From Oscillospiraceae bacterium (GTDB lineage Bacteria > Bacillota > Clostridia > Oscillospirales > Oscillospiraceae): a stretch of DNA of 28,934 bases. The notes beneath the pieces were generated by a model. The model was not told where the DNA came from, did not search any database, and worked only from the letters and a program-made list of their open reading frames with translations. The position numbers were made by a program, and so were the translations under genes. Within the stretch, counting starts at the first letter, position 1, and every line of letters starts with the position of its first letter. Location of the stretch: contig JAIEFH010000254.1 of NCBI GenBank assembly GCA_029067025.1, forward strand, positions 1 through 28,934. Reading direction: 5' to 3'. Below, piece after piece: positions 1 to 7,436 of this stretch.

Positions 1-374
1 AGAGCGGCCAGCTTCTCCAGGGCCACCCGCAGGCGGCTGACGGGATGGGTGAGGAGAAATTCCGCCGTGTGGTTCCCCTCCTCCCCCGCCAGCAGGCCCA
101 TGGCGGTGAGGGCGGCGTAAAACGCCCCGCCCAGGCCCAGGATATTGCCGCACTCGGTGCCGTAAAACCCCATAATTGATCCAAATTGCAGCTTATCCAG
201 GCCAAAGGCGGCGGAAAAGTCCCCCATCCCGGCAAACAGGGTAGACATCTCGTCCATGGAACCCGACATGGACGGATAGATGCCAATACATACAGCCATC
301 AGCCCGCCCACAATGGCGGACCACACCAGAAAGCCCAGCCCGCCGGAGCGCAGCTCCTTGCGAAACACGGTCAT
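1..374 (-). CDS. ABC-2 type transporter permease, N-terminal part (cut by window edge)
   Basis: This reading frame starts at 374 and runs off the left end, so only about 124 N-terminal residues are visible. It begins MTVFRKELRSGG, followed by a hydrophobic stretch (about residues 14-33) that fits a first membrane segment, and a second Gly/Ala-rich hydrophobic stretch around residues 75-95. The motif EFLLTHPVSR just before the edge is typical of ABC-2 permeases of the NatB/YhaP style. Its ATG overlaps the stop of the upstream ATPase gene in an ATGA arrangement, so the two are translationally coupled and should form one transporter. The substrate cannot be read from the sequence; drug, lipid or ion export are the usual roles for TetR-controlled pairs of this kind. 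Confidence 0.85.
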   Translation of the reverse strand, partial: MTVFRKELRSGGLGFLVWSAIVGGLMAVCIGIYPSMSGSMDEMSTLFAGMGDFSAAFGLDKLQFGSIMGFYGTECGNILGLGGAFYAALTAMGLLAGEEGNHTAEFLLTHPVSRLRVALEKLAA

Positions 375-1063
375 TGCCCCACCCTCCCCTCGTAGTAATC
401 AAAAAATTTGTTCTCAATGTCCAGCTCGGCGGTGGTTCCCTCCACCACCAGCCGCCCCTCCCGGATGATGGCGGCCCGGTCGCAGTACCGCTGCACCTCG
501 TAGAGCACATGGGAGGAGAGGAACACTGTGGCCCCCTCCCGCCGCCGCTGCTCCAGCTCAGACCAGAAGGCCCGCTGAACCAGCGGATCCAGGCCGCTGG
601 TGGGCTCGTCCAGGATGTACAGCCGGGGCCGGTGCTGCATGGCGCACACGATAGACACCTTTTTCCGGTTGCCCAGGCTCAGCTCCCGAATACGCTTGCC
701 CATGTCCAGCTCCAGTGCCTGGCACAGCTCGTCCGCCCGGGCGCGGCAATCTATTTTGCGCAGACCGGCGGACAGCTTGATGACCTCCGATACCCGCATC
801 TCCGGGTAAAACATGGCCTCGGAGGGCATATAGCCCACCTGGGCCAGTATTTTTTCCCGATCCCGCACACAGTCCAGCCCCAGCACCTTTGCCGTTCCGG
901 CAGTTGGGGACAGCAGTCCCAGCAGGGTGCGGATGGTGGTGGATTTTCCCGCCCCGTTGGGGCCGATGAAGCCGAAACAGCCGCCTTCCGGAACCCGCAG
1001 GGTCAGGTCTGTCACCCCACGGGCTTTGCCGTAGGTTTTGGTGAGATGGTCAATGCGGATCAT
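371..1063 (-). CDS. ABC transporter ATP-binding protein
   Basis: A 230-residue ABC ATPase. It has Walker A GPNGAGKS (34-41), a signature motif LSLGNRKK (128-135) that departs from the usual LSGGQ, Walker B LYILDEP (148-154) and the switch histidine in SSHV (H185). Length and motifs fit the CcmA/NatA-like subfamily that powers ABC-2 exporters. The start has an excellent ribosome binding site (AAGGAGG) lying inside the end of the tetR gene, and the ATG overlaps the tetR stop by 4 bases. The downstream permease gene overlaps by another 4 bases, so the three genes are one operon. The LSLGN form is common in this subfamily and is not by itself a defect. Confidence 0.95.
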   Translation of the reverse strand: MIRIDHLTKTYGKARGVTDLTLRVPEGGCFGFIGPNGAGKSTTIRTLLGLLSPTAGTAKVLGLDCVRDREKILAQVGYMPSEAMFYPEMRVSEVIKLSAGLRKIDCRARADELCQALELDMGKRIRELSLGNRKKVSIVCAMQHRPRLYILDEPTSGLDPLVQRAFWSELEQRRREGATVFLSSHVLYEVQRYCDRAAIIREGRLVVEGTTAELDIENKFFDYYEGRVGQ

Positions 1064-1689
1064 AGGTATTCCTCCTTATAGAGATGCTGCCGCAGCATAT
1101 CCGCGTATTTTTTGTACTCCGCAAACAGCTTGTTGATCTCCTCGGGGGTATACGCCCCCGTCTCCGCCAGCATCCCCTCCGCCGCCAGCGTCAGCAGCCG
1201 TACCAGCACCTTTGGATCCACGCCGTCCTTGAACTTATGCAGATCCATCCGGCTGAGGAATTGGTCGGTGCTCTGGGCCAGCACATCGTCCAGCTTTTTC
1301 CGCAGTCCGGGGGTGAGCACGCTGTCCCGCTCGTAATAAGCCCGCATGACGAAGCGGAACAGCCCCGGATGGCGGCGCACCATGTCCATTTTCACCTTAT
1401 GCCCGATCTCCAGGGTGCGGAAAAAGTCCGTCTCGCCAAAATAGCTGGCCTTCAGAATATGCCGGTTGAAGATGTTCATGCACTCGTCGATGGCGTACTG
1501 GAACAGGTAGAGGTACAGCTCCCGCTTGTCTTTGAAATAGTGGAACAGCAGGCTCTTGGACACCCCGGCCCGCTTGGCGATGGAGTCGGCGGAGGTCTTT
1601 TTGAAGGTGGCCGCGCCAAACTCTGTCATGGCGCTGTTTCGGATCAGATCCTGGCGCTCCTGGGAGAGCTTGAAAAATTTCGGGTTCAT
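1060..1689 (-). CDS. TetR/AcrR family transcriptional regulator
   Basis: A 209-residue regulator, the usual TetR length. The N-terminal helix-turn-helix lies at about residues 10-55 and contains the typical GVSKSLLFHYFKDKRELY recognition-helix segment. The rest is helical and divergent, as expected for a ligand-binding domain. The frame stays open further upstream, but the ATG at 1689 is chosen because a G-rich Shine-Dalgarno (AAAGGGGGG) sits just before it and the family's N-terminus starts near here. It is the first gene of the operon with the ABC ATPase and permease. The promoter carries an inverted repeat matching a TetR operator, so it most likely represses its own operon until an inducer, perhaps the exported compound, binds. 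Confidence 0.93.
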   Translation of the reverse strand: MNPKFFKLSQERQDLIRNSAMTEFGAATFKKTSADSIAKRAGVSKSLLFHYFKDKRELYLYLFQYAIDECMNIFNRHILKASYFGETDFFRTLEIGHKVKMDMVRRHPGLFRFVMRAYYERDSVLTPGLRKKLDDVLAQSTDQFLSRMDLHKFKDGVDPKVLVRLLTLAAEGMLAETGAYTPEEINKLFAEYKKYADMLRQHLYKEEYL

Positions 1690-1711
1690 GGCAGTCCCCC
1701 CTTTCATTTTC

Positions 1712-1740
1712 ACCATACCGCCGTTGACCAAATCGGTCAA
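1712..1740 (-). promoter_or_regulatory. Promoter with TetR-type operator for the ABC operon
   Basis: On the minus strand a -35 box TTGACC and a -10 box TATGGT are separated by exactly 17 bases. The -35 box is the left arm of a perfect inverted repeat, TTGACC-N5-GGTCAA (1724-1740), which covers the -35 box and part of the spacer. Its size and position are typical for a TetR dimer site. Transcription would start about 20-25 bases before the tetR ATG. Repressor binding here would directly block RNA polymerase. Confidence 0.75.
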
Positions 1741-1769
1741 GACCCCAAAATTGATTTGTGCCACATTCA

Positions 1770-1805
1770 AACACCCCCTGATTTCCGTGGAAATCAGGGG
1801 GTGTT
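1770..1805 (-). terminator. Inverted repeat, likely terminator of the aminotransferase gene
   Basis: A 17-bp perfect inverted repeat with a 2-base centre lies 23 bases downstream of the aminotransferase stop, read on the minus strand. The run after the stem (TTTG) is weak, so termination could be inefficient and some transcripts may read into tetR. Confidence 0.65.
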
Positions 1806-1828
1806 CTCTATCTATTCTCGCTTTTCGT

Positions 1829-3124
1829 TCAGTGGGCGGCATCCTCGCCCAGCAGCTTGTCAATGGCGACCAGCTTGACGCAGAGCACAAAAATCTCCAT
1901 GGCCGTCCGCAGATCCTCCTGGGACGGGTAGGTGGGGGCAATCCGGATATTGCTGTCATGGGGGTCTTTGCCGTAAGGATAGGTCGCGCCCGCCCCGGTC
2001 ATCACCACACCGGCTTTTTTCGCCTTGGCCACAATGGCCTTCGCGCAGCCCTCAAGGGCGTCAAAGGAGATAAAATATCCCCCCTTGGGCGTCGTCCACG
2101 TCCCGATCCCCAGACCGCCCAGCTCGCTTTCCAGGGTGCCGATCACGATCTCAAACTTGGGGCGGAGGATGTCCGCGTGAAGGCGCATATGCTCCACCAG
2201 GCCATGGATATTGCCGAAAAACCGCACGTGGCGGAGCTGGTTCACCTTGTCATGGCCGATGGTCTGGATGGCCAGCTGCATTTTGATGTCCTCCATATTG
2301 TTGGGGGACGTGGCGATGGCCGCCAGCCCGGAGCCGGGGAAGCTGATCTTAGAGGTGGAGGCAAATTTATATACCAGATCCGGATTCCCCGCCCGTTTGC
2401 ACTCCGCCAAAATTTCAATCAAGTGATCCTGATCCCGGTCGTACAGGTGATGTACCCCATAAGCGTTGTCCCAGTAGATACGGAAATCCTTGGCCGCCGG
2501 CTTCAGCCGGGCAAAACGGCGCACCGTATCGTCCGAGTAAGAAATTCCCTGGGGATTGGAGTATTTCGGTACGCACCAGATGCCCTTGATCGCGTCATCC
2601 GAAGCCACCAGCTCCTCCACCAGATCCATATCCGGGCCGGTGGGCGTCATGGGCACGTTAATCATCTCAATGCCGAAATACTGGGTAATGGCAAAATGGC
2701 GGTCGTATCCCGGAACGGGGCACAGGAATTTGACCTTGTCCAGCTTGCACCAGGGTGTGCTCCCCATCACGCCGTGGGTCATGGACCGGGAAATGGTATC
2801 GTACATCACGTTTAAGCTGGAGTTTCCATAGATGATGATGCTGTCAATGGGGTTTTCCATCATATCCCCGATCAGTTCCTTGGCTTCCTTGATTCCATCC
2901 AAAACCCCGTAGTTCCGGCAGTCGGTGCCGTCCTCACAGGTCAGGTCAACCTCACTGCTCAGCACGTCCATCATCCCCATGGACAAATCCAGCTGTTCGG
3001 TACAGGGCTTTCCTCTGGCCATATTCAGGCTCAGGCCTCTCCCCTGATATTCTTTATATTCGGCTTTCAGCTGAGCCTTCAGGCTTTTCAGCTCTTCTTT
3101 GGTCATTTCCGCATATGGTTTCAT
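1829..3124 (-). CDS. PLP-dependent aminotransferase, type Ic aspartate aminotransferase-like
   Basis: A 431-residue fold-type I aminotransferase. Visible motifs are KYSNPQG (187-193, the conserved NPxG turn), WDNAY (218-222, with the Asp that binds the PLP pyridine nitrogen) and STSKISFPGSG with the likely Schiff-base Lys259. An Arg in NIRIAPTYP near the C-terminus fits the substrate carboxylate-binding Arg. The overall sequence, including NMARGKP at 34-40 and the late small domain, matches the Asp_aminotransf (PF12897) or type Ic AspAT group rather than classical AspC; many members are annotated as MocR-like. The probable reaction is aspartate plus 2-oxoglutarate to oxaloacetate plus glutamate. 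A strong AAAGGAG precedes the ATG. It appears to be a single-gene transcript. Exact amino-acid preference is not determined by sequence. Confidence 0.9.
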   Translation of the reverse strand: MKPYAEMTKEELKSLKAQLKAEYKEYQGRGLSLNMARGKPCTEQLDLSMGMMDVLSSEVDLTCEDGTDCRNYGVLDGIKEAKELIGDMMENPIDSIIIYGNSSLNVMYDTISRSMTHGVMGSTPWCKLDKVKFLCPVPGYDRHFAITQYFGIEMINVPMTPTGPDMDLVEELVASDDAIKGIWCVPKYSNPQGISYSDDTVRRFARLKPAAKDFRIYWDNAYGVHHLYDRDQDHLIEILAECKRAGNPDLVYKFASTSKISFPGSGLAAIATSPNNMEDIKMQLAIQTIGHDKVNQLRHVRFFGNIHGLVEHMRLHADILRPKFEIVIGTLESELGGLGIGTWTTPKGGYFISFDALEGCAKAIVAKAKKAGVVMTGAGATYPYGKDPHDSNIRIAPTYPSQEDLRTAMEIFVLCVKLVAIDKLLGEDAAH

Positions 3125-3165
3125 TGGGATCTCCTTTCAGTGTGAGGTACAAACTGTCACCATCA

Positions 3166-3194
3166 TTTATATCGCATTTTCAGGATTTGCGCAA
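3166..3194 (-). promoter_or_regulatory. Candidate promoter of the aminotransferase gene
   Basis: On the minus strand TTGCGC and TATAAA are spaced by 17 bases, about 40 bases before the ATG. The -10 box is good and the -35 box is weak. Confidence 0.5.
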
Positions 3195-3260
3195 GTCCTT
3201 TACGCTTCGGCGCCGATATTTTTTAACAGCCTCCGCCCAGGAAAAATCCGAAAGATATGA

Positions 3261-3289
3261 TTGCCATAAATCTCATATTTTGATAAAAT
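3261..3289 (+). promoter_or_regulatory. Promoter of the histidine kinase - solute-binding protein operon
   Basis: TTGCCA and TAAAAT are separated by exactly 17 bases, in the AT-rich divergent region between aminotransferase and kinase. This predicts a leader of about 135 nt. Its GC-rich part (about 3339-3383) contains GGCGGCC/GGCCGCC segments that could pair. Confidence 0.65.
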
Positions 3290-3430
3290 GAAAAAATGGG
3301 ATAGGTATAGAATATTACAGGGATGCCTTCCGCGCAAGGCGGCCGCCCCATGGAACCGCGGCTTTTGGGGCCGCCGCCCACCGCCGGATTTGTGCAGGGC
3401 CGGAATCATGCTGTTTGGGAGATATGGATC

Positions 3431-5998
3431 ATGGAAAGAAGGACAACACGTTTTTTAAATATAAGCCTCGTTCTGGTATCGCTTTTCTGTGTCGTGATAT
3501 TTATCGTCCAAACGATCTGCATGAGCCTGATGAGTGGAAACGCTGTCCGGCGGCTGGGCATCTTTTATATGTCCGGCATCAGTGAACAGGTGTCGTCCCA
3601 TTTTGGAACCACCATTGAGCTTCGCCTGTCCCAGGTGGAATCCCTTGTGAATTCCGTCCCGCCCGGCCGCACAACCGGCGGGACATCCATGCAGGTCAAC
3701 CTGACGTACAATGCCCGCTCGGCGGGATTTGAATACCTTGCGTTTTATACGGACGACGGAAGCTTCCATATGATCTACGGCTCCCAAGTGACGGCGGACG
3801 TCCCGGAGGCCCTGCACCGCTCTGTCCAGGGGGGCAAGCATAACGTCTGCGCGGGAAAGGACGAGGCGGGGATCCCGGTGGTATTGGTCGGTGTGCCGGC
3901 GGCTTATCCCATGGATGACGGAAATACCAGCGTCGCGCTGGTGGCCGGACTGTCCACCAAATACCTCGGCGACACATTGGAAAGCAACATTCAAAACGAC
4001 AGCATGGAGTATTCCATCATCCGCGACGACGGCAGTTACGTTTTGGCCAACTACGCCGTGGAAGAGACGAATTATTTTGACCGGGTGGAAAATCTTTACG
4101 AAACGTACGGCGGAAAGGATCCGGCCCAATACGTAAAAGAATTCCGCGCCGCCATGGAAACCGACACGGATTATACCAGCGAGGTGCTGATCTCGGGCGA
4201 GCGCTGGAACGTCTACTGCACCACCCTCCCTAATTCAGACTGGCATCTGTTTTTGAAGATCTCCCATAACACGCTGGACGAAACCATCGACCTGCTTCAG
4301 AAAATATGGTCGTACATTTCCATCGGCGGCTGCTGCCTGATCGTCTGCGCCCTGCTGCTTGTCTTTGTGGGCTACTACCGGCTGACCAAAATGCAGATGC
4401 ACGCGTTGGACGACGCCAGAAAAACCGCCGAGGAGGCCAAGCTGTCGGCGGAGCGCTCCAACCGGGCGAAAAACGAATTCCTCTCCAATATGAGCCATGA
4501 CATCCGCACGCCGATGAACGGCATCATGGGAATGACGTCCATCGCCATCGGCAGCTTGGACAATCCGTCCCGGGTGCGCTCCTGCCTGAAGCGGATCCAC
4601 GTATCCAGCCGGCATCTGCTGGGCCTCATTAACGATATGCTGGATATGTCCAAGATTGAGAGCGGCAATCTCTCTTTAAATATGGAGCCCCTCTCCATAC
4701 GTGAGATCATGCAGAATATCATGACGATTATTCAGCCGCAGATCCAGGAGAAAAACCAACGCTTTAGTATCTATGTACATGAAATCTATCATGAAAATGT
4801 GTGCTCGGACAGGGTTCGGCTGGCCCAGATCCTGCTGAACATACTTGGAAACTCGGTGAAATTCACCCCGGAAGGCGGCATGATCGAGGCGGAGCTGTAC
4901 GAGGAACCCTCCCCGAAGGGGGACGACTATATCCGTTCCCACCTGCACATCAGAGACAACGGCATCGGTATGTCCAAGGAATTCCAGAGCAGGATATTTG
5001 AGCCCTTTGCCAGAGAGGACAGCGCCCGCGTGGACAAGGCGGCCGGCGCCGGAATGGGCATGGCCATCACCAAATACATCGTAGACGCCATGGGCGGCAC
5101 GATCGTCATAGAGAGCGAACAGGGAAAAGGAAGCCATTTCCACATCATTTTGGATATGGAAAAAGCGGCCCCTCAGGAGAAAGAGCTGCGCCTGCCAAGT
5201 CGGAATATTCTGATGATCGACGATGATGAAACCGCCAGCGGGCTCGCCGTCTCCGCGTTGGAATCCATCGGGCTTCGGGCGGAAACCGCGGCGGATGTCA
5301 ATCAGGCTTTTCAAATGATCGAGGAGCGCCGCTGCGGAAACGAGCCCTATCATATGCTCCTGCTGGACTGGGACATCCAGGGACAGGACGGCATACAGGC
5401 CGCGGAGGAGCTGTCCGGCCGCTTTGGCCCAGATCTGCCGATCATCCTGCTCACCGACGGCGAGTGGGATGAACTGGAAGCATGGGCCGAAGGGGCCGGC
5501 GTCCGCGGCTTCATCTCCAAACCGCTATTCCGCTCCGGCCTTTACTATGGCCTGCGCCGCTTCATCGATATGCCCCCGGCGCAGCAGACGCAGGAGGCGG
5601 AGGCTGAGCCCGACCTGACGGGCAGGCGCGTCCTCCTGGCGGAGGACAACGAGCTGAACTGGGAAATCGCCAATGAACTGCTCCGCGAATTCGGGCTGGA
5701 AATGGAATGGGCGGAAAACGGCCGGATCTGCGTGGAGAAATTGGAAGCGTCCGCCCCCGGCTGGTATGACGCCATATTGATGGATCTGCGTATGCCCGTT
5801 ATGACGGGCCTTGAAGCCGCCCAGGCCATCCGGGCGCTCCCGCGGGAGGACGCGCGAACCATCCCGATTATCGCCATCAGCGCCGACGCGTTTCAGGAGG
5901 ACATTCAAAAATGTCTCAACTGCGGGATGAACGCCCATGCGGCCAAGCCCCTGGATCCGGATGAGGTCCTCTCCCTGCTGAGACAGCATCTGCACTAG
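3431..5998 (+). CDS. Membrane hybrid histidine kinase with two receiver domains
   Basis: An 855-residue sensor. An N-terminal membrane segment (about 8-30) is followed by an extracellular region of about 260 residues (31-293, Cache/PAS-like in length but not firmly assigned) and a second membrane segment (about 294-316). A HisKA domain follows with SHDIRTP and phospho-acceptor His356. The HATPase has an N box (ILLNILGNSVKF, 467-478), G1 DNGIGM (509-514) and GAGMGMA. The first receiver domain has D646 and K697, the second D785 (MDLRMP) and K839. There is no Hpt or DNA-binding domain, so the final output protein lies elsewhere. The frame is open from 3323, but the ATG at 3431 follows a GGGAG site and puts the membrane segment right at the N-terminus. 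The next gene encodes a solute-binding lipoprotein, a likely sensory partner. Confidence 0.92.
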   Translation: MERRTTRFLNISLVLVSLFCVVIFIVQTICMSLMSGNAVRRLGIFYMSGISEQVSSHFGTTIELRLSQVESLVNSVPPGRTTGGTSMQVNLTYNARSAGFEYLAFYTDDGSFHMIYGSQVTADVPEALHRSVQGGKHNVCAGKDEAGIPVVLVGVPAAYPMDDGNTSVALVAGLSTKYLGDTLESNIQNDSMEYSIIRDDGSYVLANYAVEETNYFDRVENLYETYGGKDPAQYVKEFRAAMETDTDYTSEVLISGERWNVYCTTLPNSDWHLFLKISHNTLDETIDLLQKIWSYISIGGCCLIVCALLLVFVGYYRLTKMQMHALDDARKTAEEAKLSAERSNRAKNEFLSNMSHDIRTPMNGIMGMTSIAIGSLDNPSRVRSCLKRIHVSSRHLLGLINDMLDMSKIESGNLSLNMEPLSIREIMQNIMTIIQPQIQEKNQRFSIYVHEIYHENVCSDRVRLAQILLNILGNSVKFTPEGGMIEAELYEEPSPKGDDYIRSHLHIRDNGIGMSKEFQSRIFEPFAREDSARVDKAAGAGMGMAITKYIVDAMGGTIVIESEQGKGSHFHIILDMEKAAPQEKELRLPSRNILMIDDDETASGLAVSALESIGLRAETAADVNQAFQMIEERRCGNEPYHMLLLDWDIQGQDGIQAAEELSGRFGPDLPIILLTDGEWDELEAWAEGAGVRGFISKPLFRSGLYYGLRRFIDMPPAQQTQEAEAEPDLTGRRVLLAEDNELNWEIANELLREFGLEMEWAENGRICVEKLEASAPGWYDAILMDLRMPVMTGLEAAQAIRALPREDARTIPIIAISADAFQEDIQKCLNCGMNAHAAKPLDPDEVLSLLRQHLH

Positions 5999-6031
5999 GA
6001 TCATCAATATCGGAAAAGGAGAATGCCGGAC

Positions 6032-7312
6032 ATGAAAAAGCTGCTTGCCTTGATATGCCTCCTGCTGTCTATCGCTCTTTTGTCCTCCTGTGTCAGCGCC
6101 CCACCCGTTGAGTCCGACGACAGCAGCGACAGTCCCGGCAATGACATCGAACTGACGCTGTGGGCCTTTCCGGTGGGCAACTGGGGCAATCCCACCGCGG
6201 TGTCCGCCATATTGACCAGCTTTCATAAGGAGTATCCAAACATCCATATTTCCGTGGAATATCTGAATTACGATACCGGCGATGAAAGGGTCAATCAGGC
6301 CGTCCTGGACGGCACCGCCCCGGATCTCATCCTGGAGGGCCCGGAGCGCCTTGTGACAAGCTGGGGGGAGCAGGGCTGGATGGCAGATTTATCCGACCTG
6401 TGGGAATCCCGGCAGGCCGGTGAAATCTATGACAACATCCGAGAGGCCTGCCGGCACAGCAATGGGGCCTATTATGAGTTCCCCATCTGTATGTCCGCCC
6501 ACTGCATGGCCATCAACTATGATATGTTCCGGGAGGCGGGAGCCCTCCAGTACATCGACGAAGAAACCCACACCTGGACGACAGACGACTTTATCCAGGC
6601 GGTTCACGCCTTGGCCGCCTGGGGGCAGACAAGCGCGGGCATCGTCTACTGCAAAAACCAAAGCGGGGACCAGGGGACGCGCGCGCTGGTCACCAACCTG
6701 TACAGCGGCTCCTTTACCGATGATACCCACACATCCTATACCGTTGACAGCGAGGAGAACAAACAGGCCCTGCGGCTTCTCTATGATCTAGAGGGCATTA
6801 CCTTTGAACCGTCCCTCTCCTCCTCCGACGCGATCGACCTGTTCTGCAAAAAGGAAACCGCCATGTGCTTCTGCTGGAACGCGTCCGTCGAGATCCAGCA
6901 GACCATCAACAACCCCGACTTGGATTTCGAGGTTTTCCCCATGGCCTTCCCCACCGATGGGGACGCGCCGGAGCTTCAGGGCGGCATCTGGGGGTTCGGC
7001 GTTTTTGACAACGGAAGCGACGCCCGGGTCGAGGCGGCCAAAACCTTTATCCGCTATATCACCGAGAATGACGCTCCCTACACAAAGGCAGTCCAGACCT
7101 CCTCCTACTGGCCGGTGCGGGATATGGACAATATCTATCAGAATGATATGCTCATGACGGAATACAGCATTTTTACGCCATATATGGGCGACTATTATCA
7201 GATCACCCCCGGATGGGCCCAGGCGCGCACCGCGTGGTGGCAGGCGCTGGCCAAAATCGGAGCCGGAACCGACATCTCAGAAGCGGTAAAGGGCTTCCCC
7301 TCCCCGGACTGA
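6032..7312 (+). CDS. Extracellular solute-binding lipoprotein (SBP family 1)
   Basis: A 426-residue lipoprotein. Its signal peptide (1-19) ends in LLSSC, so Cys20 would be lipidated and anchor the protein to the outer face of the membrane. The body reads as a family 1 (sugar or oligosaccharide) binding protein: the early LTLWAFPVG strand, then DGTAPDLI, LSDLW, and late GGIWGFGVF. An ATG at 6023 is too close to the AAAAGGAG site, so the ATG at 6032 is preferred; it also gives a standard MKK signal peptide. It follows the kinase gene after 33 bases with no terminator. No permease or ATPase genes follow: the next feature is a terminator and then an opposing gene. It may therefore work as a ligand receptor for the kinase rather than, or as well as, in uptake. 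Confidence 0.9.
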   Translation: MKKLLALICLLLSIALLSSCVSAPPVESDDSSDSPGNDIELTLWAFPVGNWGNPTAVSAILTSFHKEYPNIHISVEYLNYDTGDERVNQAVLDGTAPDLILEGPERLVTSWGEQGWMADLSDLWESRQAGEIYDNIREACRHSNGAYYEFPICMSAHCMAINYDMFREAGALQYIDEETHTWTTDDFIQAVHALAAWGQTSAGIVYCKNQSGDQGTRALVTNLYSGSFTDDTHTSYTVDSEENKQALRLLYDLEGITFEPSLSSSDAIDLFCKKETAMCFCWNASVEIQQTINNPDLDFEVFPMAFPTDGDAPELQGGIWGFGVFDNGSDARVEAAKTFIRYITENDAPYTKAVQTSSYWPVRDMDNIYQNDMLMTEYSIFTPYMGDYYQITPGWAQARTAWWQALAKIGAGTDISEAVKGFPSPD

Positions 7313-7386
7313 CCGGGCTTTGGCAGGCGGCCTCTCCGTCAACAGCGACGTCCCCTGTGGGCGGCGTTCTCCGTACACAGCAAAAG

Positions 7387-7415
7387 CGGCCCCGGAGGGA
7401 AATCCTCCGGGGCCG
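7387..7415. terminator. Bidirectional terminator between converging operons
   Basis: A 12-bp GC-rich stem (CGGCCCCGGAGG and its complement) closes a 5-base loop. It is followed by TTCTC on the plus strand and CTTTTG on the minus strand. It lies between the solute-binding protein gene and the end of the FtsX-type permease gene and can serve both. Confidence 0.8.
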
Positions 7416-7436
7416 TTCTCATGTCCGCGCAGCGGG

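Noticed and set aside
3323..3430. N-terminal extension of the histidine kinase to 3323
   Set aside because: The extra 36 residues are Pro/Gly-rich, would precede the membrane segment, and the 3323 ATG lacks a well-placed ribosome site, unlike the ATG at 3431.
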